From the NCBI GenBank assembly GCA_000711775.1, contig ARYC01001129.1, positions 1-64,000 on the forward strand: a DNA stretch of 64,000 nt, written 5' to 3'. Shown here in pieces: positions 1 to 10,372 of the stretch; position 1 is the stretch's first letter; the number at the start of each line of letters is the position of its first letter. The DNA comes from Oxytricha trifallax. Lineage: Eukaryota; Ciliophora; Spirotrichea; Sporadotrichida; Oxytrichidae. The translations under genes and the position numbers were made by a program. The notes below the pieces were generated by a model. That model ran no database searches, was not told the DNA's origin, and saw only the letters and a list, made by a program, of their open reading frames with translations.

Positions 1-816
1 ACAACAAAAAATTGTAAATTTTAAAAGTATTTTTGAAAAGATTCAAACATAATTAGATAAGCTGAGATACTTTAAAAAAGATAATATTGTAAGAAATAGC
101 TTTGGGTAAAAGATATTTTCTCTAATACTGTTTATTGTTTACTTACAACATGCTATTTAATCATATCCAGAGTAATTATCACTAATTAACAGAGAAAATT
201 GATAGCATAAATAGAAGATTACCTTATAAATATTAACGATTTAGAATGCTTAAAAACTTGTAAAGTCTGAAATATTATACAAAATAGATAATCTATTTAT
301 AATTAAAGTAATATATATCCTAATAAAAACCGTTTTAAATCGTATTTATTTTCAGAAATGTAAGGATTAAATGTATTGGACTTAACATTTGCTAAAAGTA
401 TTTAAATAACTTTTAAGTGAGGTACACATAGAGGGAAATAAAATAAATGCTAAGAATTAATCAATAATTTACTATTTCTAACAACCTAACAAACTGTGAT
501 GAAATAATGATGGCTCAGATAAGGACGCTAATAATGAATTAGATTTGTTGGTATTTCTATAATCAAATGAATCATAAATAAATTACTAATACTGTTTTAA
601 TCTTAATCTTTTTTAATCTCATTAAAATTGCATCTCTTTTTCAAAATTTATAGATTTCTAGAATAGTGTCAATTAATTAAAATTAAGTAAATCAATTACA
701 TCAATAATAAAATTTAAATGATTGTTTTGTTAAATTCAATATATTAATCTAATTATTATTTGAAAGTATATTTTATTAAGATTAAAATTATATCTAATTA
801 AATTATCGGGAACAAG

Positions 817-1310
817 ATGGAAGGAAATGCAAAACAAAACTTAGGAAGAGTAAGGCTACCCGTTTACACGGAAAAGGAGGAATAAGCAAAATGAAATTCT
901 CAGAAAGTTGTCCAAGACTATTTTGAATATTCAAAATAAACTCAAGTTAAGCAAATCCAGATGGACCTTAATGTTCAAGTGACCAATAATAATAGTTATA
1001 GAAACTTGAATAGATTTTATATCACAACAGAAAACAATCGGCATCTTCACTTTTATTAACCAGTGAGAGAAGCTGAAGGGTGGGCTAGAAGGAACGAATG
1101 CTTTGTGGAGAACCAGCACAGAAAAAGGAGAACGGAGGTTATAAACAATAAAAGGCAAATAGCAGCGCAGTGCATTGAAATAAAGATTTGTCTAAAAAAT
1201 GTAAGAGGTTAGAACTCTAAACTGAAGAAAGACCAAATGTTAAAAGAGATAGAAGGTAAAAATCAAGACTTTATCGCCCTCGTTGAAACGAGACTGCAAA
1301 GAATTATATA
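817..1310 (+). pseudogene. LINE protein: N-terminal region and start of APE endonuclease
   Basis: One reading frame runs from an ATG at 817 to the insertion at 1311 with TAA/TAG as Gln and a single TGA (about 889). Near the end, at about 1198-1293, it reads NVRGQNSKLKKDQ followed by DFIALVETRL. These match the first conserved block (N-x-R-G) and the E-T-x-L block of LINE APE endonucleases, which nick target DNA to prime reverse transcription. The first 125 codons are rich in Gln, Asn and Arg and I do not recognise them. The start codon is plausible but not proven. A minus-strand standard-code ORF here is only a shadow. Confidence in the endonuclease call is high because the remaining motifs follow downstream in the right order. 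Confidence 0.75.
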
Positions 1311-3060
1311 AACCCCAAAACCCCATAGAGATTATATAGATCAATAATAGAGTATATGAATAATTGATAGAAAATAACTTCTATACTATGTTTAAAATTA
1401 TTTAAAAAATCAATCAACTCTAACATCCATATATTTATTTAAACTATTTATTTAAATAAATTACTCAATAAGTAAATGCATATGTAATTTTCAATTACTT
1501 CAGTAAATATTTACAAAGATGACAATTTATCAAAATTTTATAATATTTGATAATAGTCCTAGAGCTACCTATTTTTAATATGATTATGGCATTATAAATA
1601 TTATATAAAAACTAACGGTAAGTAAATTCACTTGATATAAAAAACAGTAATAGTTTTAATGAGTAAAAATTTTGTATTTTCTCTAAAACTCTATCAAACT
1701 CTAACAAAATTAATATTATTCAAGTACGCCTCTAAATCTTAGCACGATGAATTTTATTTTAATAATCAAATTACAATTGAAGTATCATACTTATTGTAAC
1801 TATAATTTTCAAAATGTTAGATTGTTAAAATAAAGAAAAATTATTGAAACCTTAATTTGAAATATTCTTCATAGTAAGTGAAGTATAAAACACAAATATT
1901 TACTTAAAATTTCTAAAATGCCTAAATTTTATACTTTTTGAGAAAAATAATTTTTACTCCATATTTATTACTCTTTATGTTATCTCATGAAAAATCAATA
2001 AGAATCTGAGAATACTATAGTTTTTTTTATTTTTTAACAAATAAATTTTTCTCAATTTTTATGATAATAAATTTCTAAAGAAATCACTACTTTTTATTTA
2101 CTCCCATTAACATTTTGATTTTTTCAATCAATTATTTGAATTAAAAAGTTCAACATCATTAATAAATTAAAAATGTAGAAATTTTAATAAATAACAAAAT
2201 TAATAATTTTTACTATTATCATTTTACTATTAGAATTAAAATCAAATTTCTTAAATTTTAACCAAATTACATCTTATTAAATTTAATTTTTCTATAAAAG
2301 ATTAACTTCAGATAAAAATGAAATATCTTAAGTTTTAAAATTTATATATTTCTGAGAATTATATTTCTTGAAAGAATTTAAAATCAAATATCTCTAAATA
2401 TTTATATCATTCTTTAGAAGCTTTTATAGATAATAAATTTGTATGTAGATCTCCATTTCAACAAAACTTCTAAAATTTATTTCAAAGGTTAAATAAGGTA
2501 AACTTAGTCATATAATTTATCAATAAGAATAAATAGATTATCTTTAAGAATTAGTAGACTTTATAATAAGGAGCAAAATTTCACCATCAAGTGGTGAAAA
2601 AATGCTCCTGAAATATGTTCACATAATTTTTAGTAAAATATAAATCAAAAGAACGAATGAATTTATAGTACAAATGAACTAAAAACTTAAAAAGAATGGG
2701 ATGTTCATTAAACGCATTTGATATTCTTGAGAGTGTAATGGCTTTCGATGGCAATATTATAAGGTATTTCATCAAAGTTATAAATTGAAGTGACTAGTCT
2801 ATGCGCTAGTTTTATAATTTGTTAGAGTTTGTAAGAGTTAAATAATATTTACTTAAAAATAATTCATATTATTAAGTAATGTTTATTATTAGTTTAATAA
2901 TTTAAGTTTCTATATTTTGTGAGAATTTGTTAGAGTTTGTTAGAGTTTCTATAAAACTTAAGATTTTAAATATTATTTATTTACAAGGTATTTTGCGTAT
3001 AGTAGTCACTACAAAGTAAAATTAATAAGAATCAACACTAAATATTGACAAAAGCAATAC
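1311..3060. mobile_element. AT-rich insertion in the LINE, beginning with a C4A4 telomere-like end
   Basis: The endonuclease frame breaks exactly where the sequence becomes AAACCCCAAAACCCC (1313 onward) and then drops to very low GC. Endonuclease-like coding resumes after about 3060-3120. The C4A4 end resembles the termini of hypotrich telomere-bearing elements and of the element at 41137-44327, with some likeness in the following bases. I cannot find a matching G4T4 end on the right, so the boundary there is approximate and the element may be truncated or composite. No coding potential above chance was seen inside. It may have carried a second insertion, since an inverted repeat lies at its right edge (2788-3014). 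Confidence 0.4.
2788..3014. repeat. Imperfect inverted repeat at the right edge of the 1.3-3.1 kb insertion
   Basis: GTGACTAGTCTATGCG near 2790 is mirrored by GCGTATAGTAGTCAC near 2998-3012. The space between contains direct repeats of TTAGAGTTTGT. This could be a short non-autonomous element or the decayed inner end of the surrounding insertion. A second small hairpin, GGAGCA...TGCTCC, lies just upstream at about 2570-2608. Confidence 0.4.
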
Positions 3061-3123
3061 AAAAAGCTTTATTTTTTCCAAATTTATAATTTTTTGCATC
3101 ACAATCATCTATCAGAGACTTTC

Positions 3124-4179
3124 ATAATGTGAGGATGGGGAATTTCTGTAGAATATATCTATGAGAATAATTATACATAAACAAAAATGGGCAAATAAAA
3201 GACAACTTGATTGAAGGCTTATTATCAACTTATTATAATGTAATAAAAGCTGACACTTCAAGCTAGCTTACATAGTAAGAGGTTTAAATTAATAGTGAGA
3301 ATATAATGTAGGATCCTAAACCTAAATAATGGAAAGTATTAGATAAAAACCATTAAAACTTTGAGATAATTCATGACATTGAATATACTTAATGTGGTAG
3401 AATACACGCTACACTTGATCACACTTTATAATCCATTATACTAAAACGACGAAGTAAAAGAGTTACAAAACAGAGTAATTTTCATAATTAATAATAATAA
3501 AACAGAAATGTGACAAGCAGAAAAATAATCTTAATGGGTGACTTCAACTTTCATATTAAGAATTCAGCAAACGCTCTAGAAAAGAAAGTCTTAGAGAATC
3601 ATTACCAGATGGAGTGGAGACTAATACTAAAGGCAACCAATTAGATTAAATATTCTCCAACGAAGAAACAGTAGTATGAGAACTAGAACAACTTAGAGTA
3701 ACAGACCATAAACTAATATAAGTGAGATTAAAAGTTAAATTCCAAGAAAATGACTTAAAGATGACTGATAGAGAGAAAACAATTAGAATAACCGACGTTA
3801 GGAAATAATGTTGGAAAACTTTCAAAGAAGAAGGCAGAGAACTAAGAATGGAAAATTTAGATTAACCAATAAAGAAGCTCTTTGAAAACAAACTTGAAAA
3901 ATATTGTAAAACAAAGAATCGGTACTAATAACCACCTTAATGGGCTGTTAAGAATAAAGAAAAACATAACAGAAGATAACTGTATTTATTATGATAAGAA
4001 AGAATAATGGAACGAAGCGATTAGAGACATGGAACACTGCTTAGGAAGGAATGACTTAAACGGTTTCTTATACCTAGTTAAAAGATTAACAAAAATCTAA
4101 AAGTAATCAAAACCAATCAAAGGACTGTAAATTGACGGTGAAAGGGTCCAGCCAAGTAAACAAACAAAAAGAGAGGTAG
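3124..4179 (+). pseudogene. LINE protein: rest of APE endonuclease and linker
   Basis: At 3531-3554 the frame reads LMGDFNFH, the G-D-F-N catalytic block of APE endonucleases. About 50 codons later, after a frameshift, comes GNQLDQIFSNEE, and then VTDHKLI at about 3698-3718, the (S/T)-D-H block. The linker that follows contains many TAA/TAG codons read as Gln, for example a run of several between about 3800 and 3960, in otherwise natural protein sequence. Two in-frame TGA codons occur (about 3684 and 3984). This segment gives the clearest evidence in the window that TAA and TAG are sense codons, because conserved motifs flank them in the same frame. The fragment ends at the 4180-4519 insertion. 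Confidence 0.75.
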
Positions 4180-4519
4180 TCACTAAAGTTGCTGCCGACT
4201 TAAATTTTCTTCTTCCTACACTTACTTTTTGAAACTTGCTCAGCGTATCAGCTCTATCAATTCTATGACTACACTTCTGTAAAGATTTAGCCTAAACTCT
4301 ATTTAGATTCTGAAGGGTGCCTTTAGTGAATCCCTAGTCAATTTTTGTGGAGAATTGTATTATTAAGTATGCTTATAGAACATCGTTCTAATTCCTATAG
4401 GATTTCATCTAATTATTTTTGGATATTTGGCTTCCTGAGCCTTGAAAGTCGAAAGACTTGTCGATGGAGCTTAAGTGTATGCAGCTGCTGAAAACTTTAG
4501 TCGGCAGCAGCTTTAGTGA
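4180..4519. mobile_element. 340-bp MITE-like element with 21-bp terminal inverted repeats, inside the LINE
   Basis: TCACTAAAGTTGCTGCCGAC at the left is repeated in reverse complement at 4499-4519 with one mismatch. The inside is non-coding. LINE linker reading is found on both sides, and similar purine-rich text (AAACAAACAA followed by a GAG/GTAG motif) flanks it. No clear target duplication was found. The ORF starting at 4458 in the standard code overlaps the right end and is not considered real. Confidence 0.55.
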
Positions 4520-4620
4520 ATATAGTACTATAATAAACTCTTCAGAGATGACAGAAGGCAAAAAAAACCGGAAATCAATAAACAAACAAGGAGACGTAGC
4601 AATGAAGGATGAATCGATTA

Positions 4621-5037
4621 TTGTAGGAATACATTTGATTTGGGAAATTAAATTAAAAATAAATAAATATTAATCTAAATTATTGGCAGTTAACTTTCTG
4701 GAAACCCTGACAATATGGTACTCTTTCGGTAGAGAATTCAAAATCAGCTAGACTTTACTATAGGCGGTACCCCTCAATCGCATCCCTGGAGCGAGATAAC
4801 TCGACTTTAATTTGAGCATTAAAATAAACTAAACAAATTACCAAAAATTAAAGTCAATTTATCTCGCTCCAGGGATGCGATTGAGGGGTACCGCCAATAG
4901 TAAAGTCCAGCTGATTTTGAATTCTCTATCGAAAGAGTACCATATTGTCAGAGTTTCCAAAAAGTTAACTGTCAATAATTTAGATTAATATTTATTTATT
5001 TTTAATTAAATTTCCCAAATCAAATGTATTCCTACAA
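4621..5037. mobile_element. Palindromic MITE-like element, copy 1 (417 bp), TA target duplication, in the LINE
   Basis: Two long arms are almost perfect reverse complements around a short loop near 4812-4850. The tips read TTGTAGGAATAC and its complement, and TA dinucleotides flank both sides (4619-4620, 5038-5039), as in Tc1/mariner-type insertion. Two more copies with the same tips lie at 18997-19408 and 21660-22074. The arms carry a GC-rich inner block, CATCCCTGGAGCGAGATAAC, at their centre-facing ends. It interrupts the LINE between endonuclease and reverse transcriptase, so it is younger than the LINE. It has no coding capacity. Confidence 0.85.
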
Positions 5038-5039
5038 TA

Positions 5040-5830
5040 ATTAAAATTTCTGTAAGGAAGAGGATGTGGAAAAACCATTGCAGAGTGTAGCTTTAATAAA
5101 GCCATAGGGTAAGATGGCTTCGACGGAAAAATGCTGGCAAAATCTGGACATCTCAAGAAAACGGTAAACTCAAAGATAGCGGAATGGATAAACAAAGGGG
5201 TGTTCCCAGAATACATAAAAGAAGTGAGTCTAATTTTGCTATGCAAGAATTAAGGAGATCTTTACCCTGAAATCGGTAGTACAAGGCCTTTTGTATTAAA
5301 CTCACACTTAAGCGAAATAATAGAAAAAGAAGTAGTGAATAAAATACAGGAATAAAAGAGTGAGTTACTAACGACGGGCAATTACCAAAGGGGTTCAAGG
5401 AAAATAAAAGCACTCATCTGAACCTCATAAGACTTTTAAATCACATTAAAGAATCCAGAAGAAAAAGCAAAATAGAGAGGCGTACCTCTTTATAGATTTT
5501 TAAAAAGCCTACACTTAGTCTGGAAAGACAAACTACTGTAAATTCTGCAGCAATGGATAAAGACTGAGCAAGATTAAAAAAATAGTAAGACTAATAGGGG
5601 AGTTTTACAAGGGCAACAAGATACTATATGAAGGAGAAGAAATTCATTCAGAGAAAGAAGTAGCGCAAGAAAGCAGACTATCTCCGATGTTATTAAATAT
5701 ATACTTCCAATATGCTATCTACTCACAGAAAGAACTTAGATCATTTATATAGCAAGGAAAACTTCACGCATTTGCTGATAATATTCTCATTAATTATTAG
5801 AAATAAGTGGAAGACTTTAATATAAAATGA
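5040..5830 (+). pseudogene. LINE reverse transcriptase domain
   Basis: Successive motifs, spread over frames by several frameshifts, are AIGQDGFDGKML, then KGVFPEYIKEV, a RP...L..EIIEKEVVNKI block, HLNLIRLLNHI, FIDFQKAYT (motif A, Asp present), VAQESRLSPMLLNIYFQYAI (motif B, about 5662-5721) and FADN (about 5770). The last stands where the catalytic F-A-D-D should be, so the second Asp is changed to Asn. TAA/TAG stand for Gln in several places. The domain copies RNA into DNA at the nicked target. Here it is inactive both by frameshift and by the motif C change. Reading ends in AT-rich sequence near 5830, where another insertion begins. Confidence 0.8.
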
Positions 5831-7680
5831 AAATGAATTTAAATAATAAGTATTATTAATCATAAATCTTTGAAATTAAAAAAATGTTTAAAATAATTAA
5901 ATAACGCATTATATTTATTAATTCATATTTAGTTATTCAAATGGAATTTAAACTACATAAAGAGAATGGAACTACACTCAGATTTTACAATCCTCAATGA
6001 AAAAATTGAACTAAAGTAAGAAAAATTCATTCTGTAATTTCAAATAAAATTACTAATTAGACTCTTTTTATTCATTACATCCAACTAAATTCTTATAATT
6101 TTTCATATTTTATATAATGGGCTATGAATTGTTCGCTCTCTTTATTTCTCAAAAATATAATATTGACTCTGATATAACATTTTCTCAAACAAATTCTAAT
6201 AATTATTGAATTTATCACATGACTTTGTTAAACAACAAACAGTATAGGGAATAAATAAAATTAAAAATGAATATACCAAATAATATTCTAGGTTTTATTA
6301 AATATTTGTATAATACACAAAAGGTTTTTATGTAATTCATATTTAATCACTTCAGTATAATTTAATTTACGCTTATATTTTTATAGGCAGTTTTTATTTA
6401 TTTGTACTTCTCATATTTCCTATTTGTTTTTATTTTATCAATAGTATAGACAACTACAGAAATGGAATCTAGAAACAGCTTTATCATCTTTCCAGTATCC
6501 TTCATACTTTGCTCCATCTTGACATACCAACTCTTTTGTTCCCATTTTTTCTACTGTCACCTGAGGTCTCGTTTCACTGACTTCGCCACTTCAGCTGGTA
6601 AGTATTGTTTTTTAAAAAAATGTCTAGATTTGTTTTTTGTAACTTACAAATTTTAGTGAATGACTAGATGCTCCAGGGACACCATCTTAAGTTTTCCTTA
6701 TTTAAATTATAAATTTCAATTTTAATTAAAGTTTTCCACTTATTTTTCATAAATTTTAAAAGCCAATAACAGATGACGAGAATATTTGAGTGCTTCAAAG
6801 AAATAGAATAAACGCACAATCTGAAGTTGAAAACAAAAAGATGCTATTCTTGAGTGACTTAGGTCAAATTATTAGAAAAATCAAAAGTTTGAATATTCGT
6901 AGAAATAAAAAAACCCTCTCATTTAGTATAGTATACAATAAAATTCTAATAATCTTAAAATCAATATTTTAAATGATTAATATGTAATTGAGTGCATTGG
7001 TTCCATTTTTATGGAGTATTGTAGCTCATTAAGAATATGATACCAATGTTGAAGATAGTGAAGAGTTATTTGTCTCCTCCGTGTATACCGTTACTCTGCC
7101 AAATTTTTGCCTTTAATTTATGTCTGGAGCAGCTCACGAAATACATTTTTTTTGCGAGCTTCTCCGCTTTAATACTATTTAACATTCATAATTCTTATTA
7201 TATCAATTCTTGCCATTTCTATAAAATAACATGCGTTTTAGCGAAAATTATATTGCGAATTACAATAATTTAATAGTTTTATATAATCATGGTTTGATTT
7301 TAAGGTTGTTACTTTATTAGGAACATGAATGATTCAAAAATAAAACTTTTTGTTTTTCACTAAAAGTTATGCAATATAATGAAGTAAGAAAGTTATAGAA
7401 GAATTAGATTTGCAAGTAACTAATAATCAAATATAGGAGTAGCTCGCGAAAAAATAAAATTTCGCGAGCTGCTCCAAATATTATATAACTTATAATTTTG
7501 GCAGAGTTGAGGTATGATTATGATATGGAGAATAATCATGCACTTCATGATCTAATTAACGAAAAAATAGCATTTAATATAGCATGAGCAAACCACAAAA
7601 TCAAACCTCTCCATTTATATAAATAAACTAAAATATTAAATTTTTTAATTAATAGCAAATAATAATAATATATACGTTTT
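5831..7680. other. AT-rich insertion between LINE reverse transcriptase and thumb
   Basis: LINE reading stops near 5830 and resumes near 7680 with the thumb. The intervening 1.85 kb is mostly 20-25% GC and contains the uncertain gene at 6462-7332. A short inverted repeat of GC-richer tips, GGAGCAGCTCACGAAAT (about 7118) and its counterpart TTTCGCGAGCTGCTCC (about 7459), lies inside, with a further AGCTCGCGAA repeat. No terminal repeats bounding the whole insertion were seen. Confidence 0.35.
6462..7332 (+). CDS. Uncertain gene: hydrophobic N-terminal exon, 59-nt intron, ciliate-code body
   Basis: An ATG at 6462 starts a 45-residue hydrophobic segment (signal or membrane type) ending at a consensus 5' splice site GTAAGT at 6598. 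TTTTAG closes the possible intron at 6656. From about 6720 a different frame reads naturally for nearly 200 codons with TAA/TAG as Gln, one TGA at 6787, and a TGA end at 7330. It includes acidic stretches such as NVEDSEELFVSS and INAQSEVENKK. The exon join does not lead straight into that frame, so either a frameshift lies between about 6660 and 6780 or the exon model is wrong. No family was recognised. It sits inside an insertion in a LINE, so it may be transposon-borne. Confidence 0.3.
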
Positions 7681-8440
7681 CCTGATAAATTTTGATTATG
7701 TTGAATATTTAAGCTTCCTATTTTTAAACAAAATTGACCTAACTCAAAATAATTCAAAGAATGTAAGGGAATAAATTCTATAAAAAGAGTGGAATCAATA
7801 AAATACTTGGACATGAGAATTTGGTTAGATAAAAAGACTTTTATCAAAATACTTGGGAGGAGATAAAGAAACAAACTTATTTCTACTAGAACTTGATTAA
7901 GTCTAACAAAGCAACTATTTGTGGCACAATAATGGTTGCTCAGATTTGATCACTCCAAATATACAAATACACCCCTCTAGTAGCTGATGGGTACATCAAA
8001 CTAGAGGAAATAGATAAATTAGAGACACAACTTACAAGAATAGTTTTAAGACTCCAAGAGAAATTCCGGACAAGATACTTCGAAATGTTTCTCAACTTAA
8101 AGAAAGTGGAACAAAAGAGATAATAGAACAACTAGTTCTGAAGAGCATGAAATAAGTAAGTAATAATTTAAACCAATTCATAAAATCCAAAGCAGTCAAA
8201 AACTAAAGCTAAGAAAAGTAACAAGAGCTTGAGAAAAGAAAGAAACTATTTTTAATTAAGAACGTTGTGGACACAATGATGGCAATCAGCTAAGGTAGAG
8301 CTATTGTGAGCTACGGGATGTGTCCACACTGTAGCATTCACAAAACTTTCGTAAACTTAGCCCACATGAAAAGTTGTCATTTAATTAAAGAACCATTGGA
8401 CCCAACGAGATTCAACTAAACTCTCAGGGGACACAGGATA
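7680..8440 (+). pseudogene. LINE protein: thumb region and CCHC zinc knuckle
   Basis: SIKYLDMRIWLDKKTF at about 7790-7840 matches the K-Y-L-G block after reverse transcriptase motif D, with Gly replaced by Asp. TPLVADGYIKLEEIDKLE (about 7968-8020) matches the conserved thumb helix of LINE proteins. In frame 2 from 8261, NVVDTMMAISQGRA leads to MCPHCSIHKTFVNLAHMKSC, a C-x2-C-x12-H-x3-C knuckle as found at LINE C-termini for nucleic-acid binding. One frameshift lies around 8130-8220. The standard-code minus-strand ORF at 7545-7874 is a shadow of this frame. Placing the knuckle directly before the Ulp1-bearing region is supported by an unbroken frame into the next segment. Confidence 0.75.
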
Positions 8441-9369
8441 ATAGACCTAAAGTTATATGTACAAATATAAATCATAGCAAATATGGTCTGGCTAGACGAA
8501 AGAATAAGAGGTCTTAAAACTAATGGTTACTTTTAAAAGTTTAAAAAACTCTTCAAAGTAACATACATGAAAAATAATTAGATCAAAGCAGAAATAGATG
8601 CATAAACTCATGAATGAAATATCTAAACATTCAAGAATGTGATCTAATGATCTTTGGTGTATAAATAGCAGCATGTAAAGGGATTTATAAATAAAATTCA
8701 AAATTAAATCGAATTAAAAAGAGAAAATCTAAAAATCAATTTTAAAAAGGAGATTAACAAGATGGAAGAGCAAATACAGAGGAACTACCAACACCATAAC
8801 AAGCACTACTAAAGCTATGAGATCAGGAAGGGGAACTTCAGAGCTAACAACATTGACGAGAAGGCCCAACTCGGGCAGAGGGTAAAAGAGATCAGATATG
8901 AGCAAAGGGACAGAAGCAAGGACCAAGAAATTCTCGGGTTAAGAGAGAGCAGACATCAAGAAATTCCGCTAAACAAACAAGTGGGGTTCAAAAGCAGGTT
9001 AAGGATCGGACAGACAAACCCAAGCAAGAAGATGAATGAACTAAAGCACAGAGGTCGAGATTTTACATACATGAGGATGGATCAGAGTGCGTTCAGGCGG
9101 AAAAATGAAGCTCTCAAATGCCAAGGATTTGACAAAATCATTCACACTAAGAAGGGGTGGACTTCATAAATCACAAGAATGATGACGATATTCTGCTGCC
9201 CAATTACACGAAACAAGATCGAGAAAGTTCTAGTAAAGGGATTTCACGAAAAAGACGAAGCAAGAAGCAAGAAAAGAGGTATTAGGGAATGGGACTTGTG
9301 GTCATTAAGCAAGAAAACCATTGGAAAGATATCAATAAGACTTGGTAACGTGAAGACTTGATCCCAAGG
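8441..9369 (+). pseudogene. LINE-linked basic, Gln-rich linker in frame with the CCHC knuckle
   Basis: The frame of the CCHC knuckle (frame 2) continues for more than 300 codons to about 9270 with two TGA codons near 8600-8640 and no frameshift. The product is rich in Lys, Arg, Gln and Glu with coiled-coil-like stretches (for example KRENLKINFKKEINKMEEQ) and a compact patch DFTYMRMDQSAFRRKNEALK at about 9060-9120. No known domain was recognised. It links the LINE polymerase part to the protease downstream. After 9170 two frames compete and a frameshift near 9270-9370 leads into the protease frame. Confidence 0.6.
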
Positions 9370-9953
9370 AAACATATCCAATCATCCTGAATGACAAAGG
9401 AATAGTTCAGGTAGAGAAACGTATATGCTCAACAGACTGGAAACTGGAAAACAGTAGATTCTGGAGAGATTAACAAGAAGTAAGGAGTATTGTATTACCT
9501 ATAAGCTGCCAAAGTAACATGTGAGGATACAGAAATTGGATAATCATCAGGATTACGAAAGAGTCAGGAAGCATAGAGATTTACGATACTAGAAAAAGAG
9601 TTGGAAGTATGGCCCTTATCTTAAGATTCAAAGACTAGATCAACTCTATGATAGTGGAAATAATGGGGAAGGTATTTAATGTAGACAGGATTGTCTACAA
9701 ACTTTAGACAAATCAAGTGAAAGACCCAGAGGACTGCGGAGTGTTGGCAATTCTGATTGCTAATCACTTAGCATTAGAATTAGCAGGGGAACCCATGTTC
9801 AAAATTTTTACAAAGATTGGATACATGCAACGATACTATTTGATGTTCAACCTAGATGTAGGGCTCATGAAGCTAGAGATTGGAAAATCAGGGGTTACAG
9901 TAGACGAGAAGTCGATAGAAACAATGACAGAGCAGCAAAATGAGGCTCTTTGA
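9370..9953 (+). pseudogene. Ulp1-like (C48) cysteine protease domain of the LINE
   Basis: Frame 0 reads ILNDKGIVQVEKR, SRFWRDQQEVRSIVLPI, a TGA, GYRNWIIIRI, SIEIYDTRKR, and finally KLQTNQVKDPEDCGVLAILI (about 9705-9760). This is the Ulp1/adenain fold order H-W, D, Q, C: Trp follows the expected His position, Asp is in IYD, Gln is in LQTN, and the nucleophile Cys is in DCG. The His is replaced by Asn (RNW), so the catalytic triad is broken. Such proteases cleave ubiquitin-like or polyprotein substrates, and some transposons carry them. Its position downstream of a LINE CCHC knuckle is unusual. The frame ends at a TGA at 9951, but coding continues in another frame. Confidence 0.7.
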
Positions 9954-10372
9954 TAGACAGGGCACGGAACGGAAGGAACTCAAGGAAGAACAAGAGTTCG
10001 CTAATCGATGTGTGGGATGAGTTGTTCTAGAAAACGGAGTCAAACTACAAATGGAAATGATCCAAGATGAAAGAGATGCAAGCTTGAGTGTGATAATAGA
10101 GAAAGGAGCAGAATTAGAAGACTACCTATTCTCATAGAAAAAGTAAAGAGAGGGCAAATCAAAAGAAGTGATTAAGGGAGCAATAAAACCCAAATTAATC
10201 CAAAATCAAGCAGGTAATGAAAATAAATCTCGGGAATCTAACCAAGACCTATTGAGGAGGAACCTGAGAAGAGAGAGCATAAATAAGCTAATGACATAGA
10301 GAGATGCGTAGAGAAAAATGAACGAGGAGGAGGAAGCATTTTCACAAGAAAAGAAAGACTAAGCAATGAATT
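9954..10372 (+). pseudogene. C-terminal tail after the Ulp1-like domain
   Basis: After a +1 shift at about 9954 a Glu/Lys/Gln-rich frame runs to about 10372 with one TGA, in NRCVG-TGA-VVLENGVKL, and many TAA/TAG as Gln. It ends in an acidic stretch NEEEEAFSQEKKD just before GC content collapses. The relic at 17495-18010 has the same arrangement, a CysXX...G-TGA-FFYINGKL block after a protease remnant. This tail therefore appears to be a conserved part of the element's protein and probably has Trp at that position in the ancestor. Confidence 0.55.

Larger units (their letters stand above)
817..10372 (+). mobile_element. Large decayed LINE (non-LTR retrotransposon) with C-terminal Ulp1-like protease, split by nested insertions
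   Basis: Parts in 5'-3' order: APE-type endonuclease N-terminus (817-1310), endonuclease middle and end (about 3124-4030), linker (to 4620), reverse transcriptase (5040-5830), thumb and CCHC knuckle (7680-8440), basic linker (to about 9270) and Ulp1-like protease plus tail (9370-10372). All read on the plus strand with TAA/TAG as Gln. Insertions at 1311-3060, 4180-4519, 4621-5037 and 5831-7680 account for the gaps. The element is clearly GC-richer than its flanks. Frameshifts and occasional TGA codons make it a dead copy. I see no poly(A) tail or target-site duplication, and the outer limits are where coding character fades. That all pieces come from one copy is inferred from order, strand and family logic. 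Confidence 0.75.

Noticed and set aside
7545..7874. 109-residue minus-strand standard-code ORF
   Set aside because: The plus strand reads the LINE thumb block (SIKYLDMRIWL) through the same bases; the minus reading is a shadow.
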